In this document: piece after piece, positions 1-5,735 of the stretch
Numbering within the stretch: position 1 is the first letter of the stretch
How the letters are laid out: each line of letters starts with the position of its first letter
Source of the DNA: an uncultured Acetobacter sp.
GTDB lineage: Bacteria > Pseudomonadota > Alphaproteobacteria > Acetobacterales > Acetobacteraceae
Assembly (NCBI GenBank): GCA_937900755.1
Contig: CALCDN010000205.1
Span: forward strand, 1-11,947
Reading direction: 5' to 3'
Length of the DNA: 11,947 bases
Notes under the pieces: model-generated
What the model was told of the DNA's origin: nothing
Database searches by the model: none
The model's input: only the letters and a program-made list of their open reading frames with translations
Made by a program: the position numbers and the translations under genes

Positions 1-335
1 GTTATAAACCGCGCCAGATCGAGCATGCCCAACGTGCCAGCAAGGGTGCCCAGCGCGTTGGTCACGGCAAACCAGGCCATGAGCATGACCAGCAACTGCC
101 TGCGCGACATTTGCGCCGCCATGACCGACACAACAGGAGCCCCCACCACCACACCCAGCGCATAGGCCGAAATGGCCTCCCCCGTGCGCGGAATACTGGC
201 ATGCATGCTGTCCGCCATCTGGGGCAGCAGCCCCATTGCCGCGAATTCTCCCGTGCCGATGGCGAAAGTCCCCACCGCCAGAGCGAGAATGGCCTTGGAG
301 GCTGCCGCCAGTCCACCGTCGTTCCCGCCAGACAT
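1..335 (-). CDS. MFS transporter, DHA1 (AraJ/YdhP-like) family, N-terminal part
   Basis: This gene reads leftward from an ATG at 335-333 and runs off the window start, so only 111 residues are visible. After a short Gly/Ala-rich N-terminus there is a hydrophobic helix containing FAIGTGEFAAMGLLPQMA, then EAISAYALGVVVGAP, then a short basic loop (SRRQ) and a second and third helix ending in ARFI. That order is the classic first half-repeat of DHA1 proton-driven efflux permeases of the AraJ/YdhP type in the inner membrane. An AGGAG lies 11 nt upstream of the ATG, a slightly long but usable ribosome site. The substrate cannot be told from this fragment. The gene is divergent from the AI-2E-family gene on its right. 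Family assignment is confident; exact substrate and full length are unknown. Confidence 0.86.
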   Translation of the reverse strand, partial: MSGGNDGGLAAASKAILALAVGTFAIGTGEFAAMGLLPQMADSMHASIPRTGEAISAYALGVVVGAPVVSVMAAQMSRRQLLVMLMAWFAVTNALGTLAGTLGMLDLARFI

Positions 336-492
336 GTCCGTTCGTGCTCCTGCAACTGTCAAAGAAATTTCTTCTCACATCCGCGCATGAATGGATAAGA
401 CTACACAAAAAAGTAATACGTTCTGTGCCTATAGGCGTAACGAACCGACAGCGGTTACACAGCCTCTCCCGATCCTGAAAGAGTTTTCTTGC
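336..492. promoter_or_regulatory. Divergent intergenic region with short palindromes
   Basis: This 157-bp AT-richer gap separates the leftward MFS gene from the rightward AI-2E-family gene and must hold the promoters of both. Two perfect palindromes are visible: AAGAAATTTCTT at 362-373, about 27 bp before the MFS start, and GCCTATAGGC at 427-436. A weaker inverted repeat, AACCG-ACAG-CGGTT, sits at 443-456. Any could be an operator, but no known regulator site is recognised. No clear -35/-10 pair stands out. Confidence 0.35.
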
Positions 493-1593
493 ATGCCATC
501 CGACAGCGGTTCCCCTCCTCCACACATGCCACGGACGGACTCCCCCGTTTTTGGCCCAGAACATATCGCCCACATCCTGCGCCTGTGTGTGGGGGCTGTG
601 TGCGTTGGCATGCTCATCTGGCTTCTGGGGGACGTGCTCATGGTGGTCTTTGCCTCCGTGCTGTGCGCGGTGGTGCTGTATGGGCTTTCCAGCATCCTGC
701 GCCGCCACATTGGCCTCTCACACGCCTGGGCGCTTTCCATTGTGGTGCTGGCCCTGCTGTCCAGCGCGGCCCTGCTGGTCTGGAACAGCGGCCCCTCCAT
801 CGTGAGCGAGGCAATCCGCCTGCAAGAAGCCCTGCGCCAGCAGGAAATGGCCTTGCGTGACACCCTGCAGGGTTCGCCCACCGGGCAGATGATCCTGAAC
901 TACCTGCCCGCCTCCCTTGGTGGCCACCATACCGGGGGGGATAGCGGGCTGGCCAACCTTGGCTCGCGCATTGCCGGGTCCATGACCGGTATTCTCGGTT
1001 CCGCCTTTGGCGCCATTGGCACGCTCCTGGTCGTGCTGATTGCGGGGCTGTATTTTGCCATGTCCCCCGCCACCTACGCCAACGGCCTGCTGCGGCTGGT
1101 GCCCGAGGAACGCCGCCCCATCATTCGCCAGTTGCTCCTGCGCGCGGGCCAGACCCTGTGGGCAGGGGTTGCGGGCCAGTCGCTGGACATGCTGGTGGTT
1201 GGCACGCTTTCGGGCATCGGGCTGTGGTTCATTGGCGTGCCCCTTGCTCTCGCGCTGGGTGTTCTGGCGGGGATGTGTAATTTCATCCCCTATATCGGCG
1301 CGATCATGGGGGCTGTTCCCGCACTGCTGCTCGCACTCTCCCTTGGCACGCGCGAGACCATTATGGTGGCCGTGCTGTACAGCGTGATCCAGTTTTTTGA
1401 AGGCAACGTGCTGGCCCCCCTCATCCAGCGCCACGCGGTGCAGATGCCACCGGCCCTGACCGTGTTGTCCCAGACGCTGTTTGGCGCCATTCTGGGCTTT
1501 CCCGGACTGATTTTTGCCTCCCCCCTGACGGCGGTTTTGCTGGCAATACTCGATTCCCTCACAAAACCCCTAGCCGAAACAGACCGTATATGA
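493..1593 (+). CDS. AI-2E family transporter (PerM/TqsA-like membrane protein)
   Basis: A 366-residue integral membrane protein of the AI-2E transporter family (inner membrane). Some members export autoinducer-2 and others act as Na+/H+ antiporters, so the substrate is open. About eight hydrophobic helices are visible in the family's order: two close helices after residue 20, a third (ALSIVVLALLSSAALLV) followed by an amphipathic Gln/Glu-rich stretch (LQEALRQQEMALRDTL), then a fourth ending in GLYFAM. The conserved C-terminal core carries GVLAGMCNFIPYIGAIMGAVPA, FFEGNVLAPLIQ and FGAILGFPGLIFASPLTAV, which are hallmarks of the family. I chose ATG 493 because a GAAAGAG lies about 9 nt before it and the length fits family norms. 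An in-frame ATG at 391 would add 34 polar residues that look non-native. It is followed by a two-component system with an 82-bp gap; no terminator is visible between them. Confidence 0.88.
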   Translation: MPSDSGSPPPHMPRTDSPVFGPEHIAHILRLCVGAVCVGMLIWLLGDVLMVVFASVLCAVVLYGLSSILRRHIGLSHAWALSIVVLALLSSAALLVWNSGPSIVSEAIRLQEALRQQEMALRDTLQGSPTGQMILNYLPASLGGHHTGGDSGLANLGSRIAGSMTGILGSAFGAIGTLLVVLIAGLYFAMSPATYANGLLRLVPEERRPIIRQLLLRAGQTLWAGVAGQSLDMLVVGTLSGIGLWFIGVPLALALGVLAGMCNFIPYIGAIMGAVPALLLALSLGTRETIMVAVLYSVIQFFEGNVLAPLIQRHAVQMPPALTVLSQTLFGAILGFPGLIFASPLTAVLLAILDSLTKPLAETDRI

Positions 1594-1615
1594 AACATTT
1601 CCGCACTAAGCCGTG

Positions 1616-1663
1616 ACAAGAACCTATATTTCTTGTAAGAATTTGGTAATCCGTTCGGGTAAT
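1616..1663. promoter_or_regulatory. Inverted and direct repeats upstream of the response regulator
   Basis: In the 82-bp gap before the response regulator, a 7-bp inverted repeat ACAAGAA-N7-TTCTTGT spans 1616-1636. GGTAAT then occurs twice, at 1645-1650 and 1658-1663, with a related TGTAAG at 1635-1640. OmpR-type regulators bind tandem direct repeats of this size, so an autoregulatory operator is plausible. A weak promoter candidate is GTGACA (1613-1618), 17 nt, TAAGAA (1636-1641). All of this is inferred from sequence only. Confidence 0.3.
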
Positions 1664-1675
1664 TGAGGTCTATCT

Positions 1676-2353
1676 ATGCGTGTTCTTCTAATAGAAGATG
1701 ATCAGACAGTCCGTAATTTTGTCGCCAAGGGCCTGTCCGAAGCGGGTCATCTGGTTGAACAGGCGGCAGACGGCAAGCAGGGCCTGGCCCTGGCCTGCCA
1801 GGACAAGTTCGATGTGATCATTCTCGACCGCATGCTGCCCGGCGGGGTGGAGGGGCTCCATATTCTGGAAACCCTGCGCCGCGAAGGCAACCTGACCCCC
1901 GTGCTCCTGCTCTCCGCCCTGGCGGATGTGGACGAAAAAGTAGCCGGGCTCAAGGCTGGCGGGGATGACTACGTCAGCAAGCCCTTCTCCTTTTCCGAAC
2001 TCCAGGCCCGCCTGGAAGCCCTGGTGCGGCGCAACCGCAACGAAGCCCAGCCCCTGACCAAAATGAATGTGGGGGACCTGGAAATTGACCTGCTATCCCG
2101 CTCGGTGCGCCGGGGTGGGCAAAAAATAGACCTCCAGCCGCGTGAATTCCGGCTGCTGGAATTTCTCATGCGCCATACAGGGCAGGTCGTCACGCGCACC
2201 ATGCTGCTCGAAGGCGTGTGGGACTATCATTTTGACCCGCAGACCAACGTGATTGACGTCCATATCTCCCGCCTGCGGCAGAAAATAGACAAGCCGTTCG
2301 AGCATGCACTGGTGCACACCATCCGTAACGCCGGGTACATGCTGCAAGAATGA
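1676..2353 (+). CDS. OmpR/PhoB-family response regulator
   Basis: A 225-residue cytoplasmic transcription factor that is activated by phosphotransfer from its partner kinase. The receiver domain (about residues 1-118) shows the acidic pair E7/D8/D9, the phospho-acceptor D51 in ILDRMLPG, the switch residue S80 in LLLSA and the conserved K102 in YVSKPFS. The C-terminal winged-helix DNA-binding domain (about 128-224) shows LQPREFRLLEFLM, the ...VTRTMLLEGVWDYHFDP segment and the recognition region VIDVHISRLRQKID ending in IRNAGYML. All key residues are present and length is typical. The ATG has GAGG 7 nt upstream. The stop overlaps the start of the kinase gene by ATGA, indicating co-translation. 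It is closest in style to CusR/IrlR/TctD-type regulators, but the signal and regulon are not deducible. Confidence 0.95.
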   Translation: MRVLLIEDDQTVRNFVAKGLSEAGHLVEQAADGKQGLALACQDKFDVIILDRMLPGGVEGLHILETLRREGNLTPVLLLSALADVDEKVAGLKAGGDDYVSKPFSFSELQARLEALVRRNRNEAQPLTKMNVGDLEIDLLSRSVRRGGQKIDLQPREFRLLEFLMRHTGQVVTRTMLLEGVWDYHFDPQTNVIDVHISRLRQKIDKPFEHALVHTIRNAGYMLQE

Positions 2354-3785
2354 GCATGTTCCAGCGATTGGTGCAGACCCACTTCCGCAAGGTCCGCATA
2401 CAATCGGTCAGCCTGCGTTTTGGCCTTGTTTACAGCGCCCTGTTCATCAGTTCCTCCGTGCTGTTCCTGTCTTTTGTATGGTGGGGCACCATTGGCCTGC
2501 TGGAGCAGCGCGTCCGCCACTCCATTACGCTCGATGCCCACGCCATGCTTACGGAGTGGACGCGCGAGGGAATTCTGGGGCTGGAAAACCTGATAAGCAA
2601 CCGTCTGGCGCAGGACATAGACGATAACGCCATTTACCTGCTGAGCGCTCCAGACGGCAAGCTGCTCGCAGGCAATCTGGCCCACTGGCCCGCGCGGCTG
2701 GACTCTCCCCAAAGCTGGCAGACCCTGCCTGTCCTGCGTGATGGCCAGCTTAATCTTGCCCAGGTCCGCATATGGACGCTGCAAGGCGATTACCACCTGC
2801 TGATCGGGCGCGATATCAGCGAACGCACCCAGATCCAGCGGATGCTCACGGACGCCATGCTCTGGACATGCCTTATGGTCGGGCTGCTGGCCGTTGGCGG
2901 GGGGTGGGTCGTGCGCGCCTTGTTCCGGCGGATCATCCACTCCATCAACCGCACAACACTGGCCATTACACAAGGCGACATGTCCCGCCGTATTCCCGTC
3001 TCCGGCACGGGGGACGAACTGGATGACGTGGCCCTGACCATAAACCAGATGCTCGACCGGATTACCCGGCTGATGGATGGGGTCAAGCAGGTTTCCAACT
3101 CCATCGCCCATGACCTACGCACCCCCATTGCCCGCGCCCGCGCGGAACTGGAGGACGCCTCCAATTCCGCCACCAGCGAACAGGCCCTGCGCGCGGCCAT
3201 TGATCAGGCTGTCATCAACCTGGATAACGTGACTGGCATTTGCGAGGCCCTGCTGCGCATTGCCCAGATCGAGGCGGGCACACGCCGCTCCGCCTTTGCC
3301 ATATTCGACCTGGCCACCACCTTGCGCGACATGGCCGAGCTTTACGAGGCCGTGGCCGATGACCATGACCTTGAACTCCACACAGACCTGCCCGCCCACC
3401 TGTCTTTCTGGGGTGACCAGGCCATGTTCCAGCAAGCGCTGGCCAATATCTTGGATAACGCCATCAAGTTTTCTCCACCACATGGCACCATCAGCCTGAG
3501 TGCCAGGGAACTTCCCGCCCCCCTGAGCAGGAACGGCCCGGCACCATCCGCATTACGGTCGTGGATTGCGGTATTGGCATGAACGAAGCCGACCTTGCCC
3601 GCGCCTCGGAACGCTTTTTCCGGGCCGAACGCGCGCGCAACACTCCTGGCTCCGGCCTGGGGCTGGCCCTTGTGCAGGCTATTGTGGAACTACATGGCGG
3701 AACCCTGCGACTGGCTCGCAACAACCCCGGGTTGACCGTCACTATTGATGTGCCCGCGATATATGTTTTTCCTGACAAAACCTAA
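2350..3785 (+). CDS. Two-component sensor histidine kinase, frameshifted before the last ATP-binding motifs
   Basis: This is an inner-membrane sensor kinase and the partner of the upstream response regulator (ATGA overlap). Visible order: TM1 about residues 24-46, a periplasmic sensor region of about 120 residues, TM2 about 170-192, a HAMP linker, the dimerisation/phospho-acceptor box with H254 in AHDLRTP, and the N box NILDNAIKF (N366, N370). The first frame then runs into an unrelated tail and stops at 3580-3582. The missing G1 box (DCGIGM), F box (FFRAE) and G2 box (GSGLGLAL) continue in the next frame to the TAA at 3783-3785. Adding one C to the C6 run at 3518-3523 joins the two parts into a smooth 478-residue kinase (reading APPEQERPGTIRITVVDCG). 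As written, the product would be a 410-residue protein lacking most of the catalytic lid and G boxes and presumably inactive. Sequencing error, a recent mutation or slippage are all possible. Confidence 0.88.
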
Positions 3786-3892
3786 AATATACGTAATATT
3801 ACAATGATGACCTAAAACTATTAGCGTCAATAGATCGTTTAAAGGGGATAGTTTAGTTGAAATAACATCAATTTGCGTTTCTTAGTGGTCTC
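3786..3892. promoter_or_regulatory. AT-rich intergenic region with a direct repeat and a palindrome
   Basis: This 107-bp gap is markedly more AT-rich than the coding DNA and probably holds the promoter of the two genes to its right. ACCTAAAA occurs at 3780-3787 (overlapping the kinase stop) and again at 3810-3817, exactly 30 bp apart, with the palindrome GTAATATTAC at 3793-3802 between the copies. A loose promoter candidate starts with TTGAAA near 3859, but its -10 is poor. No terminator hairpin is visible after the kinase. Confidence 0.3.
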
Positions 3893-4237
3893 ATGAAGCT
3901 CTGCTTACCTCTTGTTCTGGCCTTGGCCCTGGCCGGCGTTGTTACAGGCGGGTCCGTCACCCTTGCCAGTAACCAGCAACTGCCGGCAGGCCTGCCTTTT
4001 GGCTGGCATTTTTTTCCCGCGCCACGATCATCCTCTCCCGTCATCGTAACATCAGACAGCCTCTCCTTCTGCCTTGAGCTTGCTCATCTGGTGGACACCT
4101 ATTCGGATACAGCGCCTTCCCCCTCCGTCACCAGCTTGAAAACAGAAGGCATGAACCTGTGCGAAAGCGGGCATGTGCGTCTGGGGCTGGTGCGTCTGCG
4201 CCGCGCCCTGCTCAATGCAAAAGGAGCACCGTCTTGA
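3893..4237 (+). CDS. Small exported protein of unknown function with two cysteines
   Basis: A 114-residue protein that I do not recognise. It has a clear Sec-type signal peptide: a short basic start, a Leu/Ala/Val-rich core (residues 4-20) and a likely cleavage near ASN or LAS at 24-27. The mature part of about 88 residues carries C60 in SFCLELAHLV and C90 in EGMNLCESGHVRLG, a probable disulfide pair in the periplasm, and ends in a basic stretch (RLRRALLNAKG). The second half has a GxxxCxxGxxxxG pattern followed by a predicted amphipathic helix, which looks conserved-domain-like rather than random. Its stop codon overlaps the TTG start of the SIMPL gene, so the two are probably made together. 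The ribosome site before ATG 3893 is weak. Confidence 0.7.
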   Translation: MKLCLPLVLALALAGVVTGGSVTLASNQQLPAGLPFGWHFFPAPRSSSPVIVTSDSLSFCLELAHLVDTYSDTAPSPSVTSLKTEGMNLCESGHVRLGLVRLRRALLNAKGAPS

Positions 4238-4965
4238 CCACTTACCTTCTGTTCCGCCCCGCCAGCCTGCTGGCGCTGGCGCTGACCTGTGGCGTAGTGG
4301 GCATGGCCCCCGCCACCGTGGCCCATGCCCAGACCAGCGTGGACTCTTTTACCCGGCTGGACATCCACGCCACAGGCACAACCCAGGCCGCCCCCGACAG
4401 GCTGAGCGCGCGTTTCCGGGCGGAAAGCCAGAACAAAAATGCGGCCTCCGCACAGGCAGACGTTAACGCCATGGTTAAAAAAGCCACGGATGACGCCGCC
4501 AGAAATGCGGATGTCAAAGCCGCCGTGCTCCAATATTCCGTCTATGAGACCCGGCCAGACAAGGCTCGCCCTTACTGGACCGCCAGCCAGACCCTGACCT
4601 TCTCCGCAGCGGATGGCACAACCCTGTTGCCGCTGGCGGGGCAGTTGCAGGCTCAGGGCTTTATTCTGGAGGGGCTGGAGTGGTCCCTCTCGGATGAAAA
4701 ACGGCAGACCCTGTTTTTGGAAGCCGAGAAGAAAGCCGTGGACGACCTTAAAAAACAGGCCGATGCACTGGCCACCTCACTTGGCCTGCACGTAGCCCGG
4801 TTTGCGCAGGTCAGCGTGTCCGACCAGACCTACCCGCACCCCATGCCCATGATGCTCCGCGCGGCGGCGGGGCCGGGGGATTCAGTCGGCTACAGCCCCT
4901 CCAGCACGGCGGAAGACCAGATCGTGCGGGCCGACCTGCGCGCAACGGTCCTGCTGGCCCCCTGA
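4234..4965 (+). CDS. SIMPL domain (DUF541) periplasmic protein
   Basis: A 243-residue exported protein of the SIMPL/DUF541 family, a group of envelope proteins that includes E. coli YggE and is loosely linked to oxidative stress; the biochemical role is not settled. Residues 1-32 form a signal peptide ending AHA before Q33. The mature part begins with the family's beta-strand LDIHATGTTQAAPDRLSARF, continues with a helix rich in Ala/Lys (NAMVKKATDDA) and the strand VLQYSVYETRP, and has the later helix EAEKKAVDDLKKQADALATSLGL. I chose the TTG at 4234 because an AAAAGGAG ends 7 nt before it and it overlaps the upstream stop as TTGA. The longer frame from ATG 4159 would bury the signal peptide. 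A strong terminator follows 13 nt after the stop. Confidence 0.86.
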   Translation: MTTYLLFRPASLLALALTCGVVGMAPATVAHAQTSVDSFTRLDIHATGTTQAAPDRLSARFRAESQNKNAASAQADVNAMVKKATDDAARNADVKAAVLQYSVYETRPDKARPYWTASQTLTFSAADGTTLLPLAGQLQAQGFILEGLEWSLSDEKRQTLFLEAEKKAVDDLKKQADALATSLGLHVARFAQVSVSDQTYPHPMPMMLRAAAGPGDSVGYSPSSTAEDQIVRADLRATVLLAP

Positions 4966-4978
4966 GCGCGACGCCAAT

Positions 4979-5016
4979 AAAAAACCGCCCGAGGGTTATC
5001 CCCCGGGCGGTTTTTT
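4979..5016. terminator. Bidirectional rho-independent terminator between convergent genes
   Basis: A near-perfect hairpin: A6 plus CCGCCC (4979-4990) pairs with GGGCGG plus T6 (5005-5016). The inner stem pairs G4991 and 4993-4995 with the C run at 5000-5004, with one A/C mismatch and a TTAT loop. With A6 on one side and T6 on the other, it terminates the rightward SIMPL transcript and the leftward infC transcript alike. It sits 13 nt after the SIMPL stop and 26 nt after the infC stop. Confidence 0.95.
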
Positions 5017-5042
5017 ATAAGGCAGTCCAGTAGGCGTGGTGC

Positions 5043-5579
5043 TTAGCGAGGAGCAAGCACCATGATCATCTGGCGGTTTTCCAGGCGGGGCATCTGCTCC
5101 ACCTTCGCCAGTTCATCAATTTCCACCCGAATCCGTTCCAGAACCTTGATCCCCAGTTCCTGATGCGCCATTTCGCGCCCGCGAAAACGCAGTGTGACCT
5201 TGACCTTGTCCCCGTCGCCAATAAAGCTTTTTACGGAACGCATTTTGACCTGATAGTCATTTTCGTCGATATTCGGACGAACCTTGACTTCCTTGATCTC
5301 AATAACTTTCTGCTTCTTTTTGGCTTCGTTGCGCTTTTTCTGCTGCTCGTACTTGAACTTGCCGTAGTCAAGAATCTTTACAACCGGCGGCTCAGCATTG
5401 GGGCTGATTTCCAGCAGGTCGAGCCCAACGCCATAGGCACGGGCAAGCGCATCACGCACGGACATGACGCCCGCCATTTCGCCTGTTTCATCAATCAGGC
5501 GAACCTGCGGCACACGAATTTCTTCATTCACACGCGGCCCTTCTTTGCTGGGCGCCGCGGGGTAAGGGGATCTGACTAT
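5043..5579 (-). CDS. infC: Translation initiation factor IF-3, probable AUA start
   Basis: IF-3 binds the 30S subunit, keeps the subunits apart and checks start codon and initiator tRNA. The N-domain shows GPRVNEEIRVPQVRLID and LDLLEISPNAEPPVVKILDYGKFKYE; the Lys-rich linker follows (QQKKRNEAKKKQK); the C-domain shows EVKVRPNIDENDYQVK, VKVTLRFRGREMAHQELG and the terminal RQMIMVLAPR. The only standard start in frame is a GTG at 5531, which would cut off the conserved GPR and begin inside the RVNxEIR motif. The frame stays open upstream to a stop at 5603-5601, and an ATA at 5579-5577 with AGGAG six nt before it gives 178 residues with a family-typical Pro/Ala-rich head. E. coli infC uses AUU and is autoregulated through that codon; AUA here would fit the same logic. 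Identity is certain, the start is inferred. Confidence 0.95.
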   Translation of the reverse strand: MVRSPYPAAPSKEGPRVNEEIRVPQVRLIDETGEMAGVMSVRDALARAYGVGLDLLEISPNAEPPVVKILDYGKFKYEQQKKRNEAKKKQKVIEIKEVKVRPNIDENDYQVKMRSVKSFIGDGDKVKVTLRFRGREMAHQELGIKVLERIRVEIDELAKVEQMPRLENRQMIMVLAPR

Positions 5580-5590
5580 GGTCGGCTCCT
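5577..5590 (-). promoter_or_regulatory. infC: Ribosome binding site and AUA start codon of infC
   Basis: On the minus strand AGGAG occupies 5590-5586 and ATA occupies 5579-5577, with a 6-nt spacer. No ATG, GTG, TTG or CTG lies in frame between the upstream stop (5603-5601) and the GTG at 5531. This site therefore decides the start. The alternative GTG has an AAGG about 8 nt before it, which is weaker, and it gives a truncated N-domain. Confidence 0.65.
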
Positions 5591-5601
5591 GTAATTCATT
5601 T

Positions 5602-5633
5602 CAAAAACAAACAGAGGCACCGTTCTCCGGTGC
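5602..5633 (-). terminator. Terminator-like hairpin in the thrS-infC gap, possible attenuator
   Basis: Read on the minus strand, GCACCG-GAGAA-CGGTGC (5633-5617) forms a 6-bp GC-rich stem with a 5-nt loop, followed at once by a T-rich run (CTCTGTTTGTTTTT, 5616-5603). This has the look of a rho-independent terminator for thrS. Only 12 nt separate the end of the T run from the infC Shine-Dalgarno. Any infC promoter must therefore lie upstream of the hairpin, which makes a regulated attenuator or leader element possible. Confidence 0.5.
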
Positions 5634-5735
5634 GCCCGCCTGCAGTTAGTATGTGCGCAATTCTCCGCTCTTTATCAAGCGGTCCATGCAATAAATCAGG
5701 GGCATTGCAGCATTGCCACAAAAACCCGCCTACTT

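Noticed and set aside
391..492. A 34-residue N-terminal extension of the AI-2E-family protein from ATG 391
   Set aside because: The extra residues are polar and unlike the family; ATG 493 has a ribosome site and gives the usual length.
2227..3111. A 294-codon minus-strand frame opposite the regulator/kinase junction
   Set aside because: Both plus-strand genes show full family motifs here; the antisense product is a shadow.
3518..3525. Programmed -1 ribosomal frameshifting to make the full kinase
   Set aside because: The bases do not form a standard X-XXY-YYZ slippery heptamer in the reading frame and no clear stimulatory hairpin follows; a one-base deletion or sequencing error is simpler.
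4159..4233. ATG 4159 as the start of the SIMPL gene
   Set aside because: It would place 25 residues before the signal peptide and overlap the upstream gene widely; TTG 4234 has an ideal ribosome site.
5171..5186. Inverted repeat TTTCGCG-CC-CGCGAAA inside infC
   Set aside because: Seven-base arms with a short spacer are expected several times by chance in 12 kb, and it encodes the conserved RFRGREM segment.
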